Source: Eutypella sp. D-1 (lineage: Eukaryota > Ascomycota > Sordariomycetes > Xylariales > Diatrypaceae). Taken from it: 64,000 bases of DNA. The number at the start of each line of letters is the position of its first letter. The first letter of the stretch is position 1. The DNA lies in the NCBI GenBank assembly GCA_023313575.1, contig JAJTTP010000009.1:186001-250000 (forward strand), given 5' to 3'. Shown here in pieces: positions 43,816 through 55,145 of this stretch. Made by a program: the position numbers and the translations under genes. The notes beneath the pieces were generated by a model, which did not search any database, had not been told where the DNA came from, and saw only the letters and a program-made list of their open reading frames with translations.

Positions 43816-44904
43816 ATGGGTGGGATACTAGAGCGGGATTCCGCCACGATAGGGGACGAGGCGGTATCGAGCGCGATCCTATGCCAGGTGCCAGCAGACA
43901 ACTGGTACGAGGGGACCGCGGTGCGGCCGAACGGGCAGGTGCTCGCGACGCGGCTAGACTCGCCGGAGCTGCACGTGCTGGACCCGTGCTCGGCATCCGG
44001 AGGAGGAGGATCAGGGGACCCAAAGAAGGCGGCGGCCGGGCGACTGGTGCGCCGTTTCGATGACGCCACGGGTATTACCAACATCGCGCGGCTAGAGGGG
44101 TATCCCGAGGCGTACGTGCTTGGCGCCTGCAAGATCGACCTCAAGGATTTCCGGCACGAGGAGTACACGCTATGGCGAGTGGAATTTCCGCCCGGCGGCG
44201 GCGAAGACGACGAACCGACGGCGGAGGTCATAGCGCGGTTGCCGGAGGATAAGCGGGGCCACGCGGCGCTGTGCTCGGTTTCGAGGCGGACGCTGCTGCT
44301 GGGCGACGGGTTCCGGGGTTGCATATGGAAGCTGGACGTGACGACGGGGGCGAGGGAGGAGTTCATCAGCGATGCCGCGACCTTGGGCAGCGCCTCCGAC
44401 GAGCACGATTACGGGCTCAACCGGCTCTGCCGCGCGGTGGATTACTTGTGGTGGAACAACCCGAGCAAGGGGCTCGTCTGCCGCATACCGATCGCAGTGT
44501 CGGAGGACGGGGATGTACGGATAACGGGCCCCGTCGAGGTCGTCAGCGACGAGGCGGCGCAGGTAGACGGGCTCGCGGTATCGGAGGACGGGCGCCGCGT
44601 CTACGGCACCGATTACATCGACGGTATGCTGTGGAAGATGGAGGTGGATCCGGTGACGGGCAAGGGCACGAGGAAGAACCTCGCTACCGACGTCATCGCG
44701 CCAAGCTGCGTGGAGTTGCTGCGGCACGGTAGCGGCAAGGGGGATAGTAACTGGGCCAAGCCGAAGATTCTGGTGCTGTGCGCCGGGGCGGTGGGGAGCC
44801 TCGGGGTGATTGGGGCGGGGCTACCGGAGAGGGAAAAGCATAATGGGGGTGGGATTAGGGTGGTTGTCGAGACTAAACAAGAGACAACGGTTGTGGGCGA
44901 GTGA
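43816..44904 (+). CDS. SMP-30/gluconolactonase-like beta-propeller protein
   Basis: Single-exon protein of 362 aa with repeated propeller-blade motifs: WYEGTAVRPNGQVLATRLDS, LYVLD-like ELHVLDP, LLLGDGFRGCIWKLDV, LWWNNPSKGLVCRIPI, VDGLAVSEDGRRVYGTDYID and GMLWKMEVDP. The pattern (xGLA-DG-xVYVTD, then W/V-x-hydrophobic) is that of six-bladed SMP-30/LRE-type propellers, a fold used by lactonases and related hydrolases. The acidic metal ligands are only partly recognisable, so catalysis is uncertain. There is no clear signal peptide. The coding sequence is strongly GC-rich compared with its flanks. A fungal-specific branch of the family is likely. Confidence 0.8.
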   Translation: MGGILERDSATIGDEAVSSAILCQVPADNWYEGTAVRPNGQVLATRLDSPELHVLDPCSASGGGGSGDPKKAAAGRLVRRFDDATGITNIARLEGYPEAYVLGACKIDLKDFRHEEYTLWRVEFPPGGGEDDEPTAEVIARLPEDKRGHAALCSVSRRTLLLGDGFRGCIWKLDVTTGAREEFISDAATLGSASDEHDYGLNRLCRAVDYLWWNNPSKGLVCRIPIAVSEDGDVRITGPVEVVSDEAAQVDGLAVSEDGRRVYGTDYIDGMLWKMEVDPVTGKGTRKNLATDVIAPSCVELLRHGSGKGDSNWAKPKILVLCAGAVGSLGVIGAGLPEREKHNGGGIRVVVETKQETTVVGE

Positions 44905-46436
44905 GTGAGGGAAGGGCTCGAGAAAGAAGGGCTTAGATGAAGTCCCTTGGTATGTCTATAGCGAGTGTTGATACCCTCAAATCCTTGGACGTCACTCAGG
45001 GCCTCAAAGTTTCTTCTGAATGCCCTACCGTCCTCGACTAAGGTTTGAAATACAACCCGTCAGCTGTTCGTTTCGCCGTCATTCATGAGCTGCCTAGGTC
45101 TACGTACGGAGGTATACGACCATCGTTGCGCGTGAACCTTAGACACTGTCACCACTGCCACCACGGTCTACACACCGCTTACAATGTTACATTCCGCATT
45201 GTATGAGCTAGGGTTAGGGCAACTTCGGTGTTATGCACCACACACACGAATACAATTACGGCACACATTCATGAGTGGTCAGCTGAATAAAATTATCTTA
45301 CCATTGGCGCAGCCCAAGGGAACCCCCTCCCACGCCGTCAAATACAACAAGAACAACAACAAATGACCAAGGGAACCAAGCAACCAGGTAGGTCAATACC
45401 TAAATCAGGATGTGATAGCGGTGGTACTACTTGGTAGCTAGTAGTCTGTCAGTTACCTAGTAGATGAAGAGATCCATGGATGTGCCGGTGTGCCCTGGTC
45501 TGTAAGGACCCTACTTATCACACCCCTTATAAGCCGTAAACTCGTAAAGGGGACATCTAGATAATAATTTTATTCATGCGGCAGTTTAACATCATAAACC
45601 AAAGCTGGATCGCACGCAGCAAAAAGAAACGCGTGTATGATGCCATAGGCGCTTGTTTATCGGATACTAGTTATCCTCTAGGACAGTTGGATGTGTTGTG
45701 GGAGTCACAGTTGATCGTAGATTGCACGAAGGGTACTCCGCACCTAGATTTATTTCTCGCATGATTCTGGTCTACCACATAGTTATTGCCAATTGCGTCT
45801 TGGAGGAAACATGCAGGAAAATATATCAACCCTCTCGCCAATACTGTAATGGGTACATAAGCAAGTCAACCTTGCTTATTAAAATACTGGTCGTCGGCCG
45901 AAAGTTTGCAGCCCACCGAACCCTGAAAACACAAACCCCCTTTCCCCTCCCCCCTCCCAAGCACAAATAAATTTGGTGATAGCTGTGTTATAATCCAGGA
46001 GATACCATCAAGCAATAGCCATCGACGCATTTGAATAATGGTAAGGCAGATAGGCCTCAACCTCTATTTTCTAATAATATCCAGGCCACTCGGCCTAACT
46101 TGATAGACATTATATCACGACCTGATCCTTCAACTTTGACGAGGCCTATTTTCTGTCAACCAATGGACTTACAGTCCTCACTTACATAGGTAATCATAGT
46201 AAAGATGATGATGAGACATGTCAACAACCGCTCCCAAAGTCCAGAGGCCAGTTACCTATCAGGCCTCAGGCCTTGAGCCTTCGTCTCCTTTTTTTCCATC
46301 CCATCGTTTAAATAGTCCTAGGTAACGTAGTTAGTTACCTTCGAATGGTCAATCAAGTCGAGCAGTCAAATCGAATCTTTGTGAAAAATTTGTGTATAGT
46401 ATAGTATAGGGTAGGATCATCGATCAATAGGCGAAC
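44905..46436. other. Spacer
   Basis: No supportable gene. AT-rich in the second half, with short open frames near 45184 and 45576 that lack any conserved feature. Includes the promoter of the C2H2 gene. Confidence 0.45.
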
Positions 46437-47465
46437 ATGAACGACCTCGAGAACCTGTCCCTCGGCTTTGAGGTCGACTATCATCCAGAGTTGGAACAAG
46501 CCAACTGGTATCAAGGCATGTTCCAGCCGGGCATGAATGGCAAGTGGAACCACCCGTCCTCAATCTCAATATCACCGGTAGTACGGCCCGTGCAACTGTA
46601 TCAGGACTGATTCGATACAGGCTCTCAAGAGCACGTCCAGAATGATATGCGGTCTGTTGGGCATAACGCTGGATATTCCCAAGGAGAGTATATCTGCCCT
46701 GACCAGTTGCGACTCGGTTGCGCAGAGGTTGGAGATAATCATGTGGATTTCTCGGGCATGACACCTTATACGCCTAATGAGACACTGTATGTCGCCAACA
46801 ATCCCGTCGCCACTGGTAGCGAGGATGGGTATGTCTTGAACATTCTCGGTCAATGAGCACTAGCTCTGTTTCTAATAATTGTTCGGGTAGACAACGGTGC
46901 TTCCCTTCGCAAGCTACCCGTCCCGGCAGAGACGACATGGAACTACCATATAATAATATGGCGAACTTGACAACGAATGATGGGGGATTCCCGCACAACC
47001 ACCCACATCCCATGCCAGATGTTCTCCAACAGAGTGGAAACAACCCTACCGGCGCTGGGGCTCTTGAAGGGTATGCTGCGTTAAATAATCGTTCTGGACG
47101 ATGATTGGCCATCATGCTAACGACTGCATGACAGACAGAATGATCAAGCCCGGAACTCCAGTCCCGGTAACAGGGTCTCTTGTGAACTCTGCTCCTCAAC
47201 ATTCAGTCTGTTGAAGGATCTCAGGCGCCACTCTGAGACTATACACAGCGCCGGGCCGTATTATCAGTGCCGTTGCCGGTATTATAGGGGGGGCCGGAAG
47301 GATAATTTTCGTCGTCATGTGAAGTGTTGTGAGAAGCCCAGGCAGGGTCATTACATCTGTAAATGTGGACAAGCTAGCGACGACTTTGAATCTATGCTGG
47401 AGCATATTAAGCAATGCAATCGGGGGAAGGCTGGTCGACGCCCGAGGGAAAGTGTTCCTGTATAG
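46437..47465 (+). CDS. C2H2-type zinc-finger protein, four exons
   Basis: Exons 46437-46577, 46641-46828, 46891-47070, 47135-47465 join through three introns of 63, 62 and 64 nt (GTAGTA, GTATGT and GTATGC donors) to give 279 aa. The near-equal intron sizes and preserved frame support the model. The N-terminal two thirds are Asn/Pro/Gly-rich and disordered. The C-terminal third holds Cys/His motifs: CELCSSTFSLLKDLRRH with a following H (C-x2-C-x12-H-x4-H), then CRCRYYRGGRKDNFRRHVKC, then ICKCGQASDDFESMLEHIKQ plus C. The first is a standard C2H2 finger; the later ones are non-standard. It is probably a nuclear DNA-binding regulator. I do not know an orthologue by name. Confidence 0.78.
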
Positions 47466-50386
47466 AAATCCTAGTCATGTGAACAGGATTATTCCGAAAG
47501 TCGGCAGGGTGGACCGGAATATCTGATACTGTTCTTGATTAGACCGCTGTTCGTTATGCTTTTATATCATACGGGGTTAAACTACTGTACCTTTTCCTCT
47601 TTGATTGACGTCATATACTCGACGCCATGTTTCATTCAACTACGCGAAGTCGTTCGAATGTTAATACTGACTGCGAATAACACAGATTGCGGCATTTGCA
47701 CCCACTGGTTGTGGTGCTCTCTTGACTGCAACGAAGATATCAGTTGGTTAATCAGAGACTGCGTTGCCCAGATTAGGTGCCGCAGATGTTTTGGATTATT
47801 GTTCTAGATAGATCAGCAGCTACCTAGATTCATGGTAAACCTTTATAGGTCTCGTGCCTAGAAGATTTAGTACTAAGTACTTTGTTATAGTCAGCGTATG
47901 AGAAATGTGTGTTTTCTTCATGAAATCAACTAATCCACAAAGTCAGTCGCCGTCACCTACTTACTGGAGGGCTGTAGATAAAGTCATCGGCGTTTGGAGA
48001 ACTTATCGGTTATAATACTTACTTGAGTTCAAAGATCAAATGAATAGACATCCAGCCATCTTGTCACGGACCGATCCGAAAGTGCGAATATTGATGTTTA
48101 ATATATCTGCGAGCTGTCCAGCCTCGAAGCGTCGAGTCAGGTAGGAGCGATGCCCGTCATGCATAATATGCATCAAGCTGACGCCCATCAATTGGTGAAC
48201 AGCGCAACGTCAACGGAGAGCCGACGGGGAATGTAACGTAATCGAGGCGTATGCAACAGGGCCTATTTGGAAATATCGATCAGGGGCCCGCCCCCATAAA
48301 CCCCGTTAGGCCTCTTTCATCTCTCGCCCTTGATGATCGGGGGTCAACTGGATGATGGAGAATAGTTTAGTGCTCAGCTGTACTTACTGGTGGCTTGCAT
48401 ACTGACCCATTTTCATTGCTACCCCCTTCGGGGTTTGGTCACATGAGGCCTACTACTAGAGGCCTCATATGCATCTCGCCCTTGATGGAGGGGCCAATCC
48501 AGCGAGGCCAGTTTTAGGCAGACCAATAGAAGTTCGAAGGTGTGAGACCAGGATTTGCCATACATACACACGCATGCACATAGAGCGATGACAGCCGAGA
48601 GTGTTCTGAGCTGACCTCTTGCTAGGCGACCATGATCATCATGTCGAATTATCACGTTATCATTGTCGTTCGACGGCAAGGCAGGAAGGCTCGGCAAGGC
48701 TGGCTGATAAAATCTATATGCAGGGGAGGGGAGGGGGGTTGCTTGTCATCGGCCGGGGCCGGGGTTTGCGGAAGCTGACATTTAAAATACAACATTAGTA
48801 CCTACCTGCAGCGGACCGGCCCCCATGACAAGGATTTTTTCCTTTAGTGATCCCGATAAATATTTATTTTGCTTTTTCTTTTACTTTCGGGCAGTGCCAG
48901 GCCGTTTTTTTTTTAGGTGGCCGACTACTTGTGAATTTGGTTAATAAAAAGTTAAAAAGTCGGTGGTCCTAAAGGCGTTTGGTGTTATAGAAGTTAAGAT
49001 AGCTTCAACCTTCTTGGTGCATGTGATTGTGTGGGAGAGACAGAAGAAAATGGCCTCCGAGCGGAAGCCAAGGAAGCTCGAATTCCAGGAAGCAGCCTTA
49101 CAGTCAGCGTGGGCGCTGATGCTTTACATGCCGTGTGGTCCCACTAAAGAAGGGCCTCGATTTGGTATTCTACACTCCATATCCGTCTTGAAATAGGGCA
49201 CGGTGGCTTAGTGGTGTGGGCCCTCCAAGCAAGTGAGCAATAAACCGGGGGCCCGGCCGGTGGCAAGGGCATTCGTTCGGTGAGTTCTTTTTATATGACC
49301 TCTAGGACTTCCCTTGTAGCAGCCATCAATCACTGGATGAGGATTAATATCACGCATACAGTATACTATTGATGATGAACTCCGGGTTGCCTTGGCTCGT
49401 GGAACGCGCGATGTAGTGGTAGGGCTTTCGTGGACTTTATCCTACGCTCCGTGGTGAACGCCCTTTATTCATCACTGTTGCACCCGCCCCCGCTACTCTT
49501 GTGGACGTTCGATACAGCACGTAGGGTCCTTAATCGCTGCGGCAGGATTCCGCGCGGGGTTTCATATACAACATACACACACTCTCTCGAAGCAACTCGC
49601 GAATTGAAGGCTATAGGGACAACTTACACGCAATATGTAAAGCCTTGCCTCTGAAGATGTCGGATGATCTAGCCAGGGTCAGGATGTCCTGACGTCGGAA
49701 TACAGAGCATGATCGACGAGGATAGTTATTGGGCATACTCTTTGACCATCCAGCTGATTTCCTTGCCATGCGCCTATTTTCGCGGCAGGAAAAAACAAGA
49801 TTTTGGACTCTCCCAATTCACTGGTACTATGTAGTAGATTCATCATAGTGACAATGGGTTAAGTGTGTCAAATATATTCAAGGAAAGAGTCCAATTTTAT
49901 AACGTTCTTGGCTCAGATGTAAGGAAGGAAGTACGAATACATAATAGGTAATTGGGGATATGGGGATAGGGGGATTGGGAGCCTTGATGATCGATAAGAT
50001 AAGATACCGAATAAGATAAGATAAATACAAAAATGGCAGAAATACCCGCGGATCATGTCTAATCTGGGAAAGAAGCAAAACCCCGCGAGATTGAATTTCA
50101 GGAACACGTCCAGCTGATAGTGGGACCCGTCGTGACGTGATTACCTCATTTCTCCATTGGTAATTCTTATAAGGAAGGCCCGGGCGTAGTGTAACATTTT
50201 GGACAGCCCCGTACCAAGTACCTAGGTACCAGGGATAGAGCTTGAAGTGGGAAGTTGAAGCTGTGAAGCTAAAACTTGCCATCCACAACATTGGAAAAAC
50301 AACAACCTTGAGCTACATAACTGCAGCAACGACAACGGCGACAGCCACGGACGACCTGAAAACCCTCACAATCCACACTGTCCACC
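47466..50386. other. Gene-poor spacer upstream of SLP-2
   Basis: This 2.9 kb contains GAGGCCT-containing repeats around 48310-48500 (CATCTCGCCCTTGATG occurs at about 48318 with small changes and again at 48474), C/G tracts, and short frames that were not accepted. The last 400 bp include the SLP-2 promoter. Confidence 0.45.
50219..50228. promoter_or_regulatory. TACCTAGGTA palindrome
   Basis: Lies about 160 bp upstream of the SLP-2 start codon, the closest of all eight copies to a start. Confidence 0.45.
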
Positions 50387-51873
50387 ATGTCGTTGGCGGT
50401 TAGGAACGACAAGGTCCTTCAGCCTTTTATAAGGCGGGGGATTCAGATTACCAGCCAGCATACAAACCAAACTTACCCTCAACACCAATATCAACATCAC
50501 CAACTTCACACGATACGGAATAACCACCACCTACTGCAGTCAAAACGGCCACAACCGACTTTACAATCTGTTCCCGAGACGAGTAGCGAAATCACCAAGA
50601 CCACCAAAAGCACCAAAAACACCAGGGAATTCCACCATACCACCCATGCCCGGAATCCCATATCCTCCATCGGCGGCGGCGGCAGCGGCGGCAGTGGTCT
50701 AGGAACCTTCCCGCCATCTTACTTCCAGCGTCCCTCGCTGCCCGCCAACACCGTGATACGTTTCGTGCCTCAGCAGACTGCCTGGATCGTCGAGCGCATG
50801 GGGAAATTCAGCCGCATTCTGGAACCGGGCTTGGCTATCCTCGTCCCCTTCATCGATCGCATCGCCTACGTTAAGAGTCTGAAGGAAGTTGCCATTGAGA
50901 TTCCCAGCCAGAGCGCCATCACGGCCGACAATGTTACTCTTGAGCTTGACGGTGTTCTTTATACCCGTGTCTTTGATGCTTACAAGGCGAGGTATTTCTG
51001 CCCCTCTTCGCTTTTGCCCCCCCCCCTCCCCCCCCCCCTCCTCGCAATACATAATTACGTACTTAGGTACTGACTTACACTCCCCTCCACAGCTACGGCG
51101 TCGAGGATGCCGAATACGCCATCTCTCAGCTAGCCCAGACCACCATGCGCAGCGAGATCGGTCAACTAACTCTCGACCACGTGCTAAAGGAGCGCGCCGC
51201 CCTCAACACCAACATCACCGCCGCCATCAACGAGGCCGCCCAGGCCTGGGGCGTCACCTGCCTGCGGTACGAGATCCGCGACATCCACGCGCCCGACGCC
51301 GTGGTCGCCGCCATGCACCGCCAAGTCACCGCGGAGCGGTCCAAGCGCGCCGAGATCCTCGAGTCCGAGGGCCAGCGCCAGAGCGCCATCAACATCGCCG
51401 AGGGCAAGAAGCAGTCCGTGATCCTGGCCTCCGAGGCCCTGCGCGCCGAGCAGATCAACCGCGCGAGCGGTGAGTCCGAGGCCATCCTGCTGAAGGCGCA
51501 GGCGACAGCGCGGGGCATCGACGCCGTGGGCCGCAGTATCGCGCAGGGCGGCGCCTCGGCCCAGGGCGCCGTCAGTCTGACCGTCGCCGAGAAGTACGTC
51601 GACGCCTTCGCCAAGCTCGCCCGCGAGAGCACCGCCGTCGTCGTCCCCGGGAACGTCGGCGATATCGGCGGCATGATCGCCGCCGGCCTCAGCGTCTACG
51701 GCAAAGTCGGCGAGGCCCAGGGCCGCACCATGGCCCGCCAGGTCCTCGAGAACGGCGGCGTCGTCGAGAAGGGGGGCCATCATTCCGCCTCCGGGCAGAA
51801 GACCGCGGACGCCGAGCCCGGCGTCGTCGATTCTATGCTCAGGGAATTCGACGAGACCGCTAGCAAGAAGTGA
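50387..51873 (+). CDS. Stomatin-like protein 2, mitochondrial SPFH protein, two exons
   Basis: Exon 1 (50387-50991) and exon 2 (51093-51873) with a 101-nt intron containing long C runs give 461 aa. SLP-2 organises cardiolipin-rich inner-membrane domains and protects respiratory-chain proteins and prohibitins. The SPFH domain begins at NTVIRFVPQQTAWIVERMGK and continues through LEPGLAILVPFIDRIAYV, VTLELDGVLYTRVFDAYKAS and YAISQLAQTTMRSEIGQLTL to RYEIRDIHAP. Next comes the alanine/glutamate-rich coiled coil (ERSKRAEILESEGQRQSAIN and after) typical of stomatins. The first 110 residues are Gln/His/Thr-rich with few acidic residues and a Gly-rich hinge, consistent with a mitochondrial presequence that is long for the family. 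Confidence 0.93.
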
Positions 51874-52173
51874 GGTGAGGGAAGCTTGCTGCCTGGTTGG
51901 AGCGTGAGCGTGCGTCGATTTATCCGAAGGAGATACGAACCGTCCGTCCTTGCTGTGCCCGTTCGGGCTCTCGATCACCGCGATGATGTATAAGTTAGCG
52001 TAATGGAGCGACAGTCGGAACTGTCCAGGGACAAGCGGGGAAGGGGGTTATTTACGTCCGATGAGGCGGATGAGTGGAGGGTGGGGGATTGGAAAAGGGG
52101 GGTGTGGATGGAAAAAAAAGGGGGGGTGGTGGGGAGGAGAAAAGGAAAAAGGGAAAAGGAACCAGGGGAAGTG

Positions 52174-52210
<37 letters not shown>
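52174..52210. repeat. (TAC)n microsatellite
   Basis: About 12 TAC units in the 3' flank of the SLP-2 gene. Confidence 0.95.
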
Positions 52211-53786
52211 GCCACCACCACGCCTATAAAGAATCAACCCAAACCCAACACAACACAAAGGTCCTTATCGTGCCATGCCATCATGTATGCTTTGCCAATG
52301 TGCGTGCGTCATAAGCCCCAAGGTGAATCCAAAGCCAAGACACAGGAAGGCAGGTTATAACTGACAAGAAGGGGGGGAAAGCAAACGCAGGCGCCATAAA
52401 ACGAAGAAAGCCTAAAAGAATAAAACTAAGCACGAGATAAAATCAAGGATGAGGAAGAAGAGAGAGACAGAGGGGGGAGTAAAAAAGGAAGGGGTAAAAA
52501 AACAAAAGAAGAAGAAAAAACAAAACTCTTACTAATAGGGGGCCTAAGGGGATTGGGCGTAGAAAACCCAATCCAGAGTCTAGACAAAGGCATCCAGAAA
52601 AAAAAAAAGATCTGGACAGAAAAAAAAGGCGGACAAACAAAGGGAGACAAAAGGAGAAAAGAAAAAACGAAAAAAAGTAGGCGTGACTATCAAAGGAAGG
52701 TTTCGGAGAGAAGAGATTTCAAGGGCGATAACGAGACCCCAATGGCGAGATCATGGACGAGATTTGCGGACCGGATGAGGAAGGAGAGTATTGATTGATT
52801 GATTGATTAACGAGATGGATGGATGGATGGAAAGGGGGTCTGTCTGTCCGTCTGTGTGATTATCTCATATTAAGCAACTCAACTCAGGGATTTGTTTCTT
52901 TTTTTTGGTTTTTTTTCAGTTCACCACTCCTTTTAAACAATCATCCTGAAGCCGGCTCTTATCAATCAAATAACGACGTTGTCATTAAGACCCTACCTAC
53001 GTACAGAGAGCGTACAAGACGACCATCTCGCAGTCCGGCAACCCAAGCAAGGGCCATCCCATCCCATCCCTTAAATACCGAATCAACCCAATTAATCCCC
53101 TTCCCTTCCAGGTACCTTCCTTCCCCCAAGCTTTTATCCGCGACGTCACCTCTAAGTTTCGTCTCCGTTCCACATTACGCAAAATTCGCACACTCGACGG
53201 ACGACGGAACCTTCATCAGGAGGCCTTTGAAAAAAGGATGGCCCCCGGGTGAAGCACCGCTACTTAAGTACCATAGAAGTCCTTCCTTGTCAAGAGGGAG
53301 GCATCGACGTTTTTCACAGAAAATATTGCAGAGCAACAGGTGGAAGTCATTATTGCTCGGGTCCTCCTACAATCGGATAGGATGACCAACGGCTTTCGAT
53401 GACTTACTTCGTCCATCATATCGAAACATAACAGAGGCTCTTCGTTCCCACCTACCTTGGATGCCCAGCCACGCGACCTCGCAACCAAGCATCATCACCA
53501 CCTTGTTCCCTTATTTCCGCCGTCTAAGGGATGGTAGATCTGGGGGTCGGGGCTGTCTTGGAAGACTGGGGGACGCCGTTGACTTTGATGAAGTCGACGT
53601 CTTCGAATCAGAGGGGATTGTTGCCATTATTGAAATCTGCCGCGGTAAGAGTTTGCGATGGGCGCGGGTAACCGCGACGTCCGTAGCCGCCATTGCCTGC
53701 GTCATTATTGGCTGCAGTAGGGTAGGCAACTCCCGACCCCTAGAAGCATCCTCCGGTTAGTAAGAAGGGGCACAGACAGCGTCCAC

Positions 53787-53789
<3 letters not shown>

Positions 53790-53818
<29 letters not shown>
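53790..53818. repeat. (AG)n microsatellite
   Basis: About 14 AG units in the spacer between the SLP-2 and MON2 genes. Confidence 0.95.
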
Positions 53819-54018
53819 CGACACCAACTCTCGTCCGGCGGCTAATACGAGAAAGAAGCTAAGAAGGGCCGGGGTTCTGTCGTATGTGTCTTTGGTGGTG
53901 GTGATAGCGTCGGATTCTGCTGTTGTGATTATCAGTGGGTTGCTGCGTGCGTGGGGTGGGTGTTCTGCAGACATACGCTTTTTGTAGTTTGGTGAGGTGT
54001 TTTTTATGAGTCAGCTAG

Positions 54019-54447
54019 CTAGCCTACCAGGGCGTCGCGGACCCGAGATAGGCTTTTTGTGCTGTCCGTATCGTAGCTACGGACGATTGTTCTTTGATGG
54101 ATGGAGTCGTGGGTGGGAACTTCTGTGATGATATACGCGTACTCATCCCCGTAGTCGTAGTGTTCGCCATGCTCATTATGGTAGCCTGGCATGTCATAAG
54201 GCACGGTTGTCGAGGCATTGGGGGCCAGTGGCGGATATACTTGTCTGTCGCGCTGATGAGATTGCAGATGAAGAGAACCCTGCAGCTCGTGAACCATTCT
54301 CGAGGCTCCAAAGTGGGTGGTGATGGCTCTCATGCGGGGCCATTTCGAGGAATCCCTGGAATCATATTTCATTTGGGTATGGCTAAGCGTCGTCTTCAAA
54401 GTCCTTCCGGGAAGATGGATCACGATGTTGTCCCTGCGATGATTCAT
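54019..54447 (-). CDS. Possible small protein, unsupported by a family
   Basis: Open frame of 142 aa from the first ATG (MNHRRDNIVIHLPGRTLKTT). The C-terminal half is rich in Tyr, His and acidic residues (YHNEHGEHYDYGDEYAYIIT) and ends SLSRVRDALVG. The composition is more protein-like than most spacer frames, but there is a long opposite-strand frame over the same bases and no recognised domain. It could be one exon of a larger gene with a downstream exon near 53700. Low certainty. Confidence 0.35.
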   Translation of the reverse strand: MNHRRDNIVIHLPGRTLKTTLSHTQMKYDSRDSSKWPRMRAITTHFGASRMVHELQGSLHLQSHQRDRQVYPPLAPNASTTVPYDMPGYHNEHGEHYDYGDEYAYIITEVPTHDSIHQRTIVRSYDTDSTKSLSRVRDALVG

Positions 54448-55145
54448 AACGTACGTCGAGAGTGTCCTCAACTCCTCCAACAACTAAGCCGAATTTTGGA
54501 CTTAAAGTCGATGATGGCTTTAGTGTCTAACCGTCGACAACGACGACAAAATCGAGGCCTTGAGAAAAAGTTTAGATGCCTGACACCTTAAGCAACCTCG
54601 AAACCTAACTGGCAATGACCACCTGGCTGCAACGCTACGTATCGTGGTTTCAACAGAAGGCGGATAGTCGATTATCGTGCCGTTCTCGTCAGCCATCCAA
54701 GCACTGGCGTAGAAGACACCGGGAGGTATTTATTTAATAGCCGTTACCCATACTCATCAGAACTACACACGAAACAACCATTTCACACACATACTCTCTC
54801 TCTTTCTACACTGAACTTCATATATCTCTCTACTATACTTATCTCATCTCATATCATCCCGTCGCGTGTGGGTATCATCTGGTTACGTTACTTAGCCACT
54901 TACCCCTTCCCGGGGGTGCATGGCTCTAAAATGAAATATATATATATCTGTTTGATTTCATCTATATTCGAGATCTTAGCTTCCTGGTAGGCAGTACTGT
55001 ATTAACCCCCCCCCCCCCCCTTCAGCTCCACCCATGACGACCTGACATCAACCTCACTCTTCTTCTATTTCCCCTAGTTGCCCCCCCCCCCCCCCCCCCG
55101 GCCGGGCACATACATCCACTCCACTCCACTCCACCCCCCACACAC
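54448..55145. other. Spacer with two long C tracts
   Basis: C runs of 15 nt (55006-55020) and 19 nt (55081-55099) lie just past the MON2 stop codon, with CT-rich sequence before them. No gene. Confidence 0.55.

Larger units (their letters stand above)
51874..54018. other. Spacer rich in simple repeats
   Basis: Holds a (TAC)n run of about 12 units (52174-52210), GATT repeats (about 52793-52808), GGAT repeats (about 52812-52831), A- and G-rich sequence to 52700, and a (GA)n run at 53790-53818. A minus-strand peptide between about 53725 and 53620 (GNGGYGRRGYPRPSQ) looks protein-like but no complete gene could be built. Confidence 0.45.

Noticed and set aside
47535..47807. 90-codon Cys-rich frame after the C2H2 gene
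   Set aside because: Begins in poor context, no signal peptide or conserved spacing, likely a chance frame in the 3' flank.
53461..53760. 99-codon plus-strand frame
   Set aside because: The opposite strand reads more like protein in parts, but neither strand gives a complete model.
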